A stretch of 64,000 bases of DNA from Myxococcales bacterium (GTDB lineage: Bacteria > Myxococcota_A > Polyangia > Polyangiales > Ga0077539), in NCBI GenBank assembly GCA_016792845.1, contig JAEUKH010000028.1:496001-560000 (forward strand), read 5' to 3'. The notes below the pieces were generated by a model, which was given only the letters and a program-made list of their open reading frames with translations, did not search any database and was not told the origin of the DNA. The position numbers and the translations under genes are program-made. This document shows positions 24,642 through 32,910 of the stretch, in pieces (within the stretch, counting starts at the first letter, position 1; each line of letters starts with the position of its first letter).

Positions 24642-26411
24642 TCAGTGCGGGAGGAACATTGGCAGGTCGTCGCTGCCGCCGTTGTTGCCCCCGCCGTTGG
24701 CCGCGTTGTTGTGGCCGTGCCCCGGCTCATCGTTCTGCCGCCGGGGTCGCGGCGTGTTGCCGTGGGGCCTGTTGGCGAGGGCGACCGACGAGAGGTCGAG
24801 GCTCACCGAGCGCAACGCCGGCACGAGCCGCGCGTCGAGCGAGACCTCATCGAGGATGGCCCGAACGGGCTGCCCCGTCGGCGCCACCACCACCCCGCAG
24901 GGCGTACGAGCGCAGAGCTCGGCGTTGTTGCTCGGGTCAACGAGCCGCGCCCCGGGCGGGTTGGTGTTCACCGTCACCATCACCGCGTCACCGACGGGCG
25001 GCGCGGTCGGCACCGCGGGCGCTTGCGGGGCGCGGGGCGCGGGCGAGACCGTCGGCGGGGTGATCACCACCCGGGTGCCGCTCTGGTCGGGCTCTGCCGC
25101 GGCGCTCTCGCGCACGACCGGGTGAGGGGCCCCGAGGATGCGCACCGCCGCGCCCACGAGGAGCGCCAAGAAGAGCACCGCCCCGAGGATGATGCGCGGC
25201 GTGCGCGAGCCCGACGGGTTGGCTATCGAGGTCGCGCCGAACGAGTTGCCGTAGCCCGGCGCCGAGGGGTTCACCGGGCCTGAGGGCACCGCCTGGGCCA
25301 TGGCCTGGCGGATCACCTCGCTGTTGGCGACACCGACCTGCCCGGTGGCGCCGGCGAAGCGCGCCGAGGGACGCTCGGCGGCAGTGCCGAGGGGGCCCGG
25401 AGCGCCCTGAAACGAGCCCGAGCGCACGATGCCCGATTGCACCGAGCCGCCCTGGTTGAACATCCCGCTCCCGGGCTGGCGGAAGCGCCCCGACGACTCC
25501 GAGAGCGCCTGGAGCCGCGCCTGATCGCCACCCAGGAACGGCAAGAGCGCCCGCCGAAAATCGTCTGCGGTCTGCCAGCGCTCGGCAGCGCCCTTGGCCA
25601 CCGCGCGCATCACGACCTCGGCCAGGGCGGGGTCGAGCTCGGGCGCCGCGACCAGGAGATGCCGCGGCGGATCGGCGATGATCGAGCGCAGGAGCACATA
25701 CCGATCGCGGGTGTCGTAAGGCAGGGCCCCCGCGAGCATCTCGTAGAGCACCATCCCCATGGCGTAGACGTCGATGCGCAGGTCGGGGTTCTCGCCCGCG
25801 ATCTGCTCGGGGGCCATGTAGCGCAGGGTGCCGACCAGCGAGCCCGCGGTGGTGTTCTCGCCCACCTCGTTCTGGGTGAGCTTGGCGACGCCGAAATCGA
25901 GCACCTTGACGTGGTCGTCGTCGCCGACGTGATGGATGAAGATGTTCTCGGGCTTGAGGTCGCGGTGAATGACCCCCGACGCGTGGGCGGCCCGCAGCGC
26001 GTTCAGACACTGAACGGCCACGTACACCGCGCGGTCAGGGGCAAGGCGGTGCTCGCGCCGGAGCGTCGAACGGAGCGGCTCGCCTTCGAGCAGCTCCATC
26101 ACGAGCAAGAGGTTGCCGGTGCTGTGATCGCGGCCAAAATCGATGAGCTGAACGATGTTCGGGTGATTGAGCCGCGCGATGGCGTTGGCCTCGCGCACGA
26201 AGCGCGCGAGCCCCGAGGCGTTGGCCGCGTGCTCGGGGGCCAGCATCTTCACCGCCACATGGCGCCCCACCGAGCGTTGCAGCGCGCGGTAGACCGTGCC
26301 CATCCCGCCGGCCCCGATGGCCTCGCCGAGCTCGAAGCGTGACGCATCGAGGGCGGGCACCACGGGCTCGCTCCGATTGCTGCTCGAACCGCCGGCCGAC
26401 GAAGAGGTCAT
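24642..26411 (-). CDS. Ser/Thr protein kinase with transmembrane helix and PEGA-like outer domain
   Basis: 589-residue Hanks-type kinase. The Gly loop is GAGGMGTVY, with Lys55, catalytic Asp151 in HRDLKPEN and Asp172 of DFG, followed by LVGTLRYMAPEQ, so all catalytic residues are intact. The linker (300-405) is Ser/Gly/Pro-rich. A membrane helix lies at about 406-427. The outer part begins with a Pro/Ala stretch, then a PEGA-like beta domain (about 478-530, VTVNTNPPGARLVDPSNNAEL, CARTPCGVVV), and ends in an Asn/Gly-rich tail. PEGA domains often bind cell-wall material. Its ATG overlaps the stop of the TPR gene (ATGA), so it is co-translated with the two genes before it. Confidence 0.95.
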   Translation of the reverse strand: MTSSSAGGSSSNRSEPVVPALDASRFELGEAIGAGGMGTVYRALQRSVGRHVAVKMLAPEHAANASGLARFVREANAIARLNHPNIVQLIDFGRDHSTGNLLLVMELLEGEPLRSTLRREHRLAPDRAVYVAVQCLNALRAAHASGVIHRDLKPENIFIHHVGDDDHVKVLDFGVAKLTQNEVGENTTAGSLVGTLRYMAPEQIAGENPDLRIDVYAMGMVLYEMLAGALPYDTRDRYVLLRSIIADPPRHLLVAAPELDPALAEVVMRAVAKGAAERWQTADDFRRALLPFLGGDQARLQALSESSGRFRQPGSGMFNQGGSVQSGIVRSGSFQGAPGPLGTAAERPSARFAGATGQVGVANSEVIRQAMAQAVPSGPVNPSAPGYGNSFGATSIANPSGSRTPRIILGAVLFLALLVGAAVRILGAPHPVVRESAAAEPDQSGTRVVITPPTVSPAPRAPQAPAVPTAPPVGDAVMVTVNTNPPGARLVDPSNNAELCARTPCGVVVAPTGQPVRAILDEVSLDARLVPALRSVSLDLSSVALANRPHGNTPRPRRQNDEPGHGHNNAANGGGNNGGSDDLPMFLPH

Positions 26412-27196
26412 GGTGTACCGCTCACCGCAGGGGCTGGGCCCTCGACCCGGGTCGGCTGCACGAGGTAGAGCACCAGCGCGGCGACCCCGGCCACGAGGGT
26501 CGTGCCGAGGGCGATGTCGGCCCCGAGCGCGAAGGCCCGGCCGTTGTCGTAGGCGTCGGCCCTCGCGTTGCCCTCGCGGCTCTCGGTGAAGTTGTCGTGC
26601 TGGGTGATCGCCAGGGCGCCGAGCACCCCCGCGGTGACCCCGGCCACCCCGGCGACGATCCCCGCGGCGGCCACCGGCGGCGTGATGCGTCGCGGTCGCG
26701 AGACCCCCAGCATCGCGCGCTGCCGTTCGGCCTCAGCCCGGGCCCGCTCGGCCTCGGCGGCTCGGGCCCGCTCGGCCTCGATGGCGCGCTGCCGCTCGGC
26801 CTCTTCGGCCCCGCGGCGGGCTTGCTCGGCGCTGGCCTGCTCTTCGGCCCGGCGTCGCGCGACGGTGAGGGCCTCGCGGGCCACGGCGGCGGCCTCGGCG
26901 TCGGGGTTCGATTGCAGAAACTGCTCGTAGTACTGCACCGCGGTCGAGAACTGGTTGGCCAGCTCGTGGGCGCGCCCGAGGTTGTAGAGCAGCCGCGCCA
27001 TCGGCCGCAGGGCGTAGGCCCGCTGGAGCGCCGCGATGGCGCCCTGGGCGTTGTTGGCGTTGTACTCCTGGGCGGCGGTGCGAATCAGCCGCTCGAACTC
27101 TTCGCGCGCGGCGCGGTTCGAGGGCTGGGCCGCGGCCACCCCGCCGACGCTGAGCGCCAGGAGCGCCGCGGCGAGGGCAACATGCAATCGCCTCAT
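26408..27196 (-). CDS. TPR membrane protein with Ala/Glu/Arg coiled coil and C-terminal membrane hairpin
   Basis: 262 residues. The signal peptide (to about residue 22, GVAAAQ) is followed by TPR-like helices at about 34-105 (AAREEFERLIRTAAQEYNAN, ALRPMARLLYNLGRAHELA, YYEQFLQSNPDA). An Ala/Glu/Arg-rich coiled coil follows to about 165. Two hydrophobic helices at about 172-192 and 225-245 are joined by a loop with DAYDNGRA, then LGTTLVAGVAALVLYL. This hairpin recurs in the protein at 40180-41139, also next to a kinase. ATG 27196 overlaps the stop of the FGE-like gene, and its own stop overlaps the kinase start. Likely role: envelope adaptor for the kinase. The longer frame to 27493 is a shadow of the upstream gene. 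Confidence 0.85.
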   Translation of the reverse strand: MRRLHVALAAALLALSVGGVAAAQPSNRAAREEFERLIRTAAQEYNANNAQGAIAALQRAYALRPMARLLYNLGRAHELANQFSTAVQYYEQFLQSNPDAEAAAVAREALTVARRRAEEQASAEQARRGAEEAERQRAIEAERARAAEAERARAEAERQRAMLGVSRPRRITPPVAAAGIVAGVAGVTAGVLGALAITQHDNFTESREGNARADAYDNGRAFALGADIALGTTLVAGVAALVLYLVQPTRVEGPAPAVSGTP

Positions 27197-28578
27197 CGGT
27201 CGGCGCCTCCTTGCGAACAACGAAAGCCCACCTGGGGCTCGCCCCGGTCGGCGTCGAGCCAGCGTCGAATGCCGATGCGCAGGTCGGTGGTCTCGTAGTG
27301 ACGCCCCCGGGCCATGCGGCAATTCTGACAGTATTGCCCCATGCCGTTGGGCAGGTCGATGGGCGCCCCCATGGCCGGCCCGAGGGGCCCGTTGGGGTAC
27401 ATGGTGCACCAGGCCACGCGGGTCGGCGCGAGCGAGGTGTAATAGTTGTTCACCGAGTGGTCGCGGTTGGTGTTGTGGTAGTCCCACATCCATTCGTTGA
27501 CGTTGCCAAAGAGGTCGAAGACGCCCTCTGGGGTGGCGCCGTTGACGAGCGATCCGACCGCCACCGGGCGGCCGACACAGCGGCTGTTCTCGGCCATGCC
27601 CCCGCGGCCGATGTTGGCCCGCGCGCAGCTCGGCATCTCTTCACCCCAAGGGTAGGCCCGGCGGCCATCGGCGCCCCGCGCCGCGCGAAAGAACTCGGCC
27701 TCGGTCGGGAGGTGCTTGCCCGCCCAGCGGCAGTACCGATTGGCGCCGTCCCACGTGACGTTGACCATCGGCAGGAGCCGCGAGGCGGTGTCGCCCGGGG
27801 CCCAGCCCCCTTCGGTCTGAACGATGCGCGACCACTCTGGCACCTCGCTCATCAGCACCAGCGAGACCCAGGTGCCGTTGTCGTTGAACTGAAGGTACTG
27901 CCCGTAATTCTGAGTGTTGTTAAGTACTTGGGTGGGCCGAACGACCCTGAGCCGCGCCCGGTCGAGGGTCGACAGGAAGGTCGCATACGCGGCCATGGTG
28001 ACCTCGTACTTGTCGATGGCGTACGACGCGAGGCAGACCTCGTGCTCGGGGGCGTCGTCTCCTTCGCCGAAATCGGGGGCGTTCGAGCCGATCACGAGGC
28101 CCTGCGTGGCGGGGTAGTTCTGCACGCAGGCGGCGCCGTCGTCGACGATGCCGTTGCACTCGTCGTCGATGCCGTTGTTGCAGGTCTCAGAGGCCCGCGG
28201 GGCCGCACGGCGCACGCACTCGAGCCGGGCCCCGCCGCGGCAGCGCAGCACCCCGTCGCGGCAGACGCGCATCGAGCCGCCGGTCATGCCGCCGGGCTCG
28301 CAGGTGCCGAACTCCTCGTCGTCGTCTGAGACGCCGTCGCGGTCGTCGTCGACCCCGTTGCAGCGCTCGAGAACGGGAATTTCGCAGTAGCGCCGTTGCA
28401 CGTTGCACCGCTCGCCGGCCTGACAGTCGCGGTCGCTCGCGCAGTCTTCCCACGTTAAAATGGCGCTGCAGCGCAGGAGCCCTGTGGCAAAGAGGAGCGC
28501 TGCGCCCAGCACCGCGCCACCCCGGCGCTCGACCAACCCGTTACGTCGCACGGTCTGAGAGTCTACCAACTTCTTCAC
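27193..28578 (-). CDS. Formylglycine-generating-enzyme (SUMF1)-like lipoprotein with MopE-type motifs
   Basis: 461 residues. The lipobox-like LLRC (Cys37) follows a basic N-terminus and hydrophobic stretch. Residues 45-150 are Cys/Asp-rich with CNGVDDDRDGVSDDD and CNNGIDDECNGIVDDG, the MopE-like Ca-binding type. From about 165 runs a SUMF1/FGE domain: YAIDKYEVTMAAYATF, PMVNVTWDGANRYCRWAGKH, LPTEAEFFRAARG, FDLFGNVNEWMWDY and a final VGFRC. I do not see the paired active-site Cys of true sulfatase-activating FGEs, so it is more likely a binding or structural member. It is the first gene of the four-gene cassette and overlaps the TPR gene by ATGA. Confidence 0.9.
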   Translation of the reverse strand: MKKLVDSQTVRRNGLVERRGGAVLGAALLFATGLLRCSAILTWEDCASDRDCQAGERCNVQRRYCEIPVLERCNGVDDDRDGVSDDDEEFGTCEPGGMTGGSMRVCRDGVLRCRGGARLECVRRAAPRASETCNNGIDDECNGIVDDGAACVQNYPATQGLVIGSNAPDFGEGDDAPEHEVCLASYAIDKYEVTMAAYATFLSTLDRARLRVVRPTQVLNNTQNYGQYLQFNDNGTWVSLVLMSEVPEWSRIVQTEGGWAPGDTASRLLPMVNVTWDGANRYCRWAGKHLPTEAEFFRAARGADGRRAYPWGEEMPSCARANIGRGGMAENSRCVGRPVAVGSLVNGATPEGVFDLFGNVNEWMWDYHNTNRDHSVNNYYTSLAPTRVAWCTMYPNGPLGPAMGAPIDLPNGMGQYCQNCRMARGRHYETTDLRIGIRRWLDADRGEPQVGFRCSQGGADR

Positions 28579-28659
28579 GCTTCGCTACGCCTCGCGTGCC
28601 GAGTCGACATCGCGTAGAAGGTCGGGGCCCGAGAGCTCTGGCAAGAGGTCGTCACCGAA

Positions 28660-29625
28660 ATGGAGTCTCGCTCAGAACCCGTCTCCGCCGACGTTGACGC
28701 CGCCCGCGAGCTGGCCCTCGCGATGGAGGCCCTCGGCGAGGCCATGCAGGGCTGCGATGCCCTCGACCCTGCGATCTCGCGTCTGGCCGCGGCCCTCGCA
28801 GAGGGGCGATCGGTGGTGCCGCTCGACGAAGAGGGTCCGGGCTTCGCCGAGCGGGTGCGCAAGGCCGTGGCTCGGGTCGGGGCCCCCGCGCGTCGCGGCG
28901 ACGGGGCGCGGAGCCTTCGGGCCTGGCTCGGCGATGCGGTCGCGTCGTGGGTGGGCGAGCGGCTCGACGCGGTTCCCTGCGAGATCGCCTATCTCGGGCT
29001 CTGCGGCGCGGTCGACGACGCCGTGGCGGCGCGTGGGGCGCTCCGCGGGCGGCACGAAGAGACCGCGCGGGCCTTCGCACAATGGCACGCGGCGGGGCTC
29101 GACGCGTCGGCCGGCGAGGTCTTCGCCGCAGCCTCGGCCCTGGCCCTCGACGAGGCCATCGACCGGTGGACGGGGCTCGGCTTTACGAGCGACCTGCACC
29201 GCTACGTGGTGACCTGGCAGCGGGCCTCGGCGGGTTGGGCCGAGCGGGTGCTCGGTCGCGCCACCGAGGTCGACGCGGGCGATCTCGGCCGGCTGAGCAC
29301 CCTGCGCGTGATCGCAGAGGAGCTGCGGCTCCGGCGGGTGCCGAAGCGGCGCTTTCGCGCCGTGCTCGCGGCGCGGATGGCGCTCCTGGAGTCTGACATC
29401 GACAGGCTCCTCGGGCTCGACGCCCAGGTGCGCGAGCGACGCGCGCCGAAGGCCGTGGTGAGCCGCCGCTGGTCGCTCATCAAGCCGGTGGCCGACGTGG
29501 CGGGGCGCCTCGGGCAGCGGCTCGGCCGGTCGCCCACCGCCGACGAAATCGCGGCCGAAGCGAGGGTCGCGCGGGCCCTGGTCGAGCTGATCGTCGACGC
29601 CCTGCAAGAGTCAGAGAGCGATTGA
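28660..29625 (+). CDS. Hypothetical helical protein with sigma-region-3-like C-terminus
   Basis: 321-residue cytoplasmic protein with no signal or membrane helix. It is almost entirely Ala/Leu-rich helix (ELALAMEALGEAMQG, LAAALAEGRSVVPLDEEGPG, EAIDRWTGLGFTSDL). The last 45 residues (LIKPVADVAGRLGQRLG, SPTADEIAAEARV, ALVELIVDAL) resemble the sigma-70 region 3 pattern in which an Ala/Leu helix is followed by LGRxPTxxEIA. A DNA- or RNA-polymerase-binding role is therefore possible, but no region 2 or 4 is present. ATG 28660 is the first start after the divergent gap. It is followed 39 bp later by the UspA gene. Confidence 0.7.
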   Translation: MESRSEPVSADVDAARELALAMEALGEAMQGCDALDPAISRLAAALAEGRSVVPLDEEGPGFAERVRKAVARVGAPARRGDGARSLRAWLGDAVASWVGERLDAVPCEIAYLGLCGAVDDAVAARGALRGRHEETARAFAQWHAAGLDASAGEVFAAASALALDEAIDRWTGLGFTSDLHRYVVTWQRASAGWAERVLGRATEVDAGDLGRLSTLRVIAEELRLRRVPKRRFRAVLAARMALLESDIDRLLGLDAQVRERRAPKAVVSRRWSLIKPVADVAGRLGQRLGRSPTADEIAAEARVARALVELIVDALQESESD

Positions 29626-29664
29626 CTTGACCGCCCTGTGGCCTCGGCCGCCTACTCTCGGGCG

Positions 29665-30057
29665 ATGCTGCGACGCTTGGTGGTGGCCTACGATTTCAGC
29701 GAGCACGCCGACGACGCGCTCGCTTGGGCGATTGACCTCGCCCGTACTGTCAACGCGACGGTGACCCTGGCCCACGTCATGGCGGGGCCGAGCGACGGGC
29801 CGAAGTTTCTCGAAGCGACCCGCGAGCTCGCGCGGGTGGCCGACGAGGTCGGCCCCGACGTCGCGAGCCATGTCATCGAGGGCGACGCGCCGGCCGAGGC
29901 CCTCGTGCGCTTCTCGGACGAGACCGCCGCCGACGCCATCGTGGTGGCGACCCGGGCCCTCGGCACGCTCCAGCGCTGGCTCGTGGGCAGCGTCACCGAC
30001 GAGCTGATCCGTCAGGCGCACTGCCCGGTGATGGTGGTTCGCGCCGACGACGACTGA
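29665..30057 (+). CDS. Universal stress protein (UspA family)
   Basis: 130-residue single-domain UspA fold: RRLVVAYDFSEHADDALAWAIDLA at the N-terminus, a middle VTLAHVMAG, GDAPAEALVRF, and the C-terminal LVGSVTDELIRQAHCPVMVVR that closes the nucleotide-binding loop. The first Gly of the ATP motif (GxxGx9GS/T) is not obvious (ATRA in place of GTHG), so ATP binding may be weak. The start is set at ATG 29665; a GTG at 29638 adds nine residues. Such proteins usually respond to energy or redox stress. Confidence 0.92.
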   Translation: MLRRLVVAYDFSEHADDALAWAIDLARTVNATVTLAHVMAGPSDGPKFLEATRELARVADEVGPDVASHVIEGDAPAEALVRFSDETAADAIVVATRALGTLQRWLVGSVTDELIRQAHCPVMVVRADDD

Positions 30058-30070
30058 GCCCGCGGGGCGC

Positions 30071-30757
30071 TCAGAAGCAGCCGCGCATGCAGTCTCGGTA
30101 GCTCTCGTCGCAGCGGGCCACGCAGGCCGCGTCGCGGCTGGCGCATCGGGCCGAGCTGCCGCTCCACGCGCTGCGGCAGTCGTTGGCGCAGCTGGCCCCC
30201 GGGGGCTCGGCGCCGAGCGACTGGGTGGGAGGAGGCGACGCGATGGGGTTGCCGCCGGTCGACACCCGCCCGCGCCAAGGGTCGCCCACCGCCGGGCTCG
30301 GCGCGTTCGCGCGGTCGACGTCGACCGGACCCGCAGCGCCCGGGGCCGGGGCGGGGCCTTGCGGGCTCGTCGGCGGCTGCGGCGGGGTCACGATCACCCC
30401 CGGGCCCATGGTGGCGCCAGAGGGGCGCTGGGCGCCTTCTTCGGCGGGCGGCGTGTGGATGCGCTCGGCGCTCGGCGCGGCGGGCGGTGCGCTGGCGCTG
30501 CGGCTGTCGTTCGATTGCAGGGCGCTGATGCGGGTGCGGGCGTACTCGGTCCGCTCTGACGAGGCGGCTGAGGCGTAGGCGCCGAGCCAGTCAGACCAGC
30601 ATCGGGCGCGTTGGGCGTTGTCGATCTGGGTGTCGAAATCGAGGCCGTAGCAGCGCTCGAAGGCGCCCTCGCCGTCGTAGGCGTAGCGGTAGTTGGGCCC
30701 GCATCCGACCGTGAGGGCTGTGGTGATGCAGAGCGCCGAGATCGAGAGGGCTTTCAT
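30071..30757 (-). CDS. Lipoprotein with Pro-rich linker and C-terminal Cys cluster
   Basis: 228 residues starting MKALSISALCITTALTVGCG (lipobox TVGC, Cys19). A short N-terminal segment (YDGEGAFERCYGLDFD) precedes a long Pro/Ala/Gly-rich linker. The last 40 residues hold eight Cys in CANDCRSAW, CASRDAACVARCDESYRDC and MRGC, an even number fitting a disulfide-bonded cap. It resembles other small Cys-rich myxobacterial lipoproteins. Function unknown. It is convergent with the UspA gene 13 bp away. Confidence 0.8.
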   Translation of the reverse strand: MKALSISALCITTALTVGCGPNYRYAYDGEGAFERCYGLDFDTQIDNAQRARCWSDWLGAYASAASSERTEYARTRISALQSNDSRSASAPPAAPSAERIHTPPAEEGAQRPSGATMGPGVIVTPPQPPTSPQGPAPAPGAAGPVDVDRANAPSPAVGDPWRGRVSTGGNPIASPPPTQSLGAEPPGASCANDCRSAWSGSSARCASRDAACVARCDESYRDCMRGCF

Positions 30758-30794
30758 CTCGGCCCAGACCGTAGCACAAGCCCCGGGCCGAGAC

Positions 30795-31433
30795 TCACTG
30801 CCCCCGGAAGAGCCGCTGCGCGAGCTCGCGCCACCGCCGCGCGGCGTCTTGTTGTGCGCGCATCGCTTCGAGGCGGCTCAGCGTCGCGCGGTCGAGCGAG
30901 GGGAGGTACTCGTCGACGAGGGCCCTCGGGTCGAGGGCGGCGGTGAGCTCGACCGCGAGGGCGCGGTGGGCGTCGGCGGTGCGGCGGCAGTCGACGATGA
31001 CCCGCGCGGCGTGGATGGGCGCGTCGATGCTCGTCGGCAGGGTGGTGACCTGCTTGAGATACTCCATCGGGAGGGCCACGGCGTCGGCCTGACGCCAGAG
31101 CTCTCGGGCCGTCCATCGGGGGATGAACTCGCCGAGCTCGAGCTGGGTGTTGTACGCCGCGGCGTCGAGCACGAGCTCGCCCTGGAGCCCCTTGTCGCGC
31201 ACGCCCGAGACCACCTCGCGGAGCGCACCCTCGACCCACCCGCGACGCTTCGGGTCGAGCGCGTTGCGGTCGGCGGTCACCGCGACGGTGCGAAAGGCCT
31301 GGCGCCACCGACGGCGGTCTGGGCTTCGCCGCTGAAGCACATTCACCGCCCGCGGAAAGTCGCGTCGACGACACAGGATCGCGGCGTCGTCGCTGACCCG
31401 GGTGTAGTCCATCACCATGCGCTCGAGGTCCAT
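30795..31433 (-). CDS. Hypothetical protein, 212 aa
   Basis: Cytoplasmic protein of unknown function with no signal peptide. ATG 31433 has a GGAG site just upstream; in-frame Met codons further upstream lack one. The sequence is rich in helices, with MDYTRVSDDAAILCRRRDF, VLQRRSPDRRRWRQAFRTVA, LDAAAYNTQLELGEFIPRW and a C-terminal helical end. No catalytic motif or family is recognised. Balanced codon use and a good start argue for a real gene. It lies between two lipoprotein genes on the same strand. Confidence 0.75.
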   Translation of the reverse strand: MDLERMVMDYTRVSDDAAILCRRRDFPRAVNVLQRRSPDRRRWRQAFRTVAVTADRNALDPKRRGWVEGALREVVSGVRDKGLQGELVLDAAAYNTQLELGEFIPRWTARELWRQADAVALPMEYLKQVTTLPTSIDAPIHAARVIVDCRRTADAHRALAVELTAALDPRALVDEYLPSLDRATLSRLEAMRAQQDAARRWRELAQRLFRGQ

Positions 31434-31559
31434 GGGAGCTCCATGCGACGCCGGGCGGGTTCGGGTCAAAAATCGTGCTGAGAAAGCTGCAACGTCGTCG
31501 AGGCGGGGCCCCGAGCGCGGGGCCGGAGGTGCGGGCGCGAGACCCGAGGGGCGTGCGTC

Positions 31560-32825
31560 TCAGAAGCCGTTCGGGAGGATCACGCTCGACCACGGGGTGC
31601 GCATCGAGCTGTCAGCCGTCCACCGGATGGGGCCGTTCAGGTAGTTGATCAAGAGGTCGTTGTAGCCGCCGAAGGTGCCGGTGTTGCTCGGGTCGGCGTT
31701 GTTGCCCCAGCTGTTCTTGATCCTGATGAACTCGAGCTCGCCGTAGCGCTCGGCGAGGGCCATGTCGGCCGCCGACGCCGGGGTGCCCGCCGCGAGGGTG
31801 CGGGGCTCGCGGTTCGGCTCGCGGATCGTGACCTGGTAATCTTCCATCACCGTGAGGTGACCGCCCTGGCGGCCCGGCATGCTGATCGCGGTGAGGTCGA
31901 AGACCGAGCGCGCCGTGCGGGCGTTGAAGTCGACGAGCCACGAGATCAGCACGGGCTGCTGCGCGTTGAGGGCCCTGAAGACCTTACGCTGGAGGTCGAT
32001 GCGGCCTTGGGCGTAGCTCGGGTACGAGGCCGACTTCCATGCGTAGGCGCCGCCGGGCACCACCGAGGCGAGGGTGGTGTCGATGCTCGAAACCCGGCCG
32101 TTGCGGAGGTACGAGGTGCGCACCTGAAAGTCAGTGGGGCGCTTGATGAAGCCGAGCGCACGCTCGCGGGTGCTGCTGAGGGTGCCGCGGCCGTTCAAGC
32201 CGAAGACGCGACGAATGAGCGCGCGCACGTCGTCGCCGAGGCGCCAGGCCTCCATCAGCCGGTTGAGCACGATCTGGCCGTCGCGGCGGCGGGTCGGGTC
32301 GACGAGCTCGCCCATGCCGTTGAGGTCGGCGTTGATGGCCGCGAGGGCCTCAGACTGCCGCGTCGAGCGCTCTGCGGTGGCCTCTTCGGGGATGAAGTCA
32401 GCCTCGAAGACGACGCCCTTGTTGCGAAGGATGTTGGCCGCGGTGTCCCACCAGCCGCCGGTCGAGATCTCGTCGCGCATCGAGGTCGCGTTGCGCTCGA
32501 TGCCGCCGTAGCTCTGCTGAATCTTGGCGTACCAGTCCCAGAAGGTGATCCACGATTCTGAGATGTTGACGCGGTTGCCTGTGCGCGCGAGGTGGAGCGA
32601 CTCGGCCCAGCCCACCGCGGCATACGCCCAGCAGTTGCCGATGCTCTGGCGCCGCACCTCGGTGTGGCTCACATCGGTGACCTCTTCAATGAGATCGCCG
32701 CCGTCGTCGCCGAGCCCCGCGTCGCTCTCGTCGGGCGCACAGCCCGGCAACAACGGGAGCGCGCAGGCCGCAACACCACCCACCAACAACGAACGGCGAC
32801 GAAGCATCAACTCATCGATCGACAT
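31560..32825 (-). CDS. Tat-type lipoprotein, papain-like (C1) cysteine peptidase
   Basis: 421 residues. The N-terminus has MLRRRSLLVGG, a twin-Arg-like motif, then a hydrophobic stretch and lipobox LPGC, so the folded protein may be Tat-exported and lipidated. The catalytic Cys lies in RRQSIGNCWAYAAVGWAESL. The likely His is in GGHLTVMEDYQV, and the Asn is in IKNSWGNN followed by FGGYNDLLINYL, giving the papain Cys-His-Asn order. The 260-odd residues between Cys and His are longer than in papain and recall bleomycin-hydrolase-like C1B enzymes. The ribosome-binding site is AAGGAG upstream of ATG 32825. The biological target is unknown. Confidence 0.88.
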   Translation of the reverse strand: MSIDELMLRRRSLLVGGVAACALPLLPGCAPDESDAGLGDDGGDLIEEVTDVSHTEVRRQSIGNCWAYAAVGWAESLHLARTGNRVNISESWITFWDWYAKIQQSYGGIERNATSMRDEISTGGWWDTAANILRNKGVVFEADFIPEEATAERSTRQSEALAAINADLNGMGELVDPTRRRDGQIVLNRLMEAWRLGDDVRALIRRVFGLNGRGTLSSTRERALGFIKRPTDFQVRTSYLRNGRVSSIDTTLASVVPGGAYAWKSASYPSYAQGRIDLQRKVFRALNAQQPVLISWLVDFNARTARSVFDLTAISMPGRQGGHLTVMEDYQVTIREPNREPRTLAAGTPASAADMALAERYGELEFIRIKNSWGNNADPSNTGTFGGYNDLLINYLNGPIRWTADSSMRTPWSSVILPNGF

Positions 32826-32910
32826 CAGAAAGGCTCCTTATTGCGGCCAACCCACAGGGTGTGGCGCGTACCTACATCACCCTAGACCGGGGCACAAGGC
32901 CCCCGTCGCG

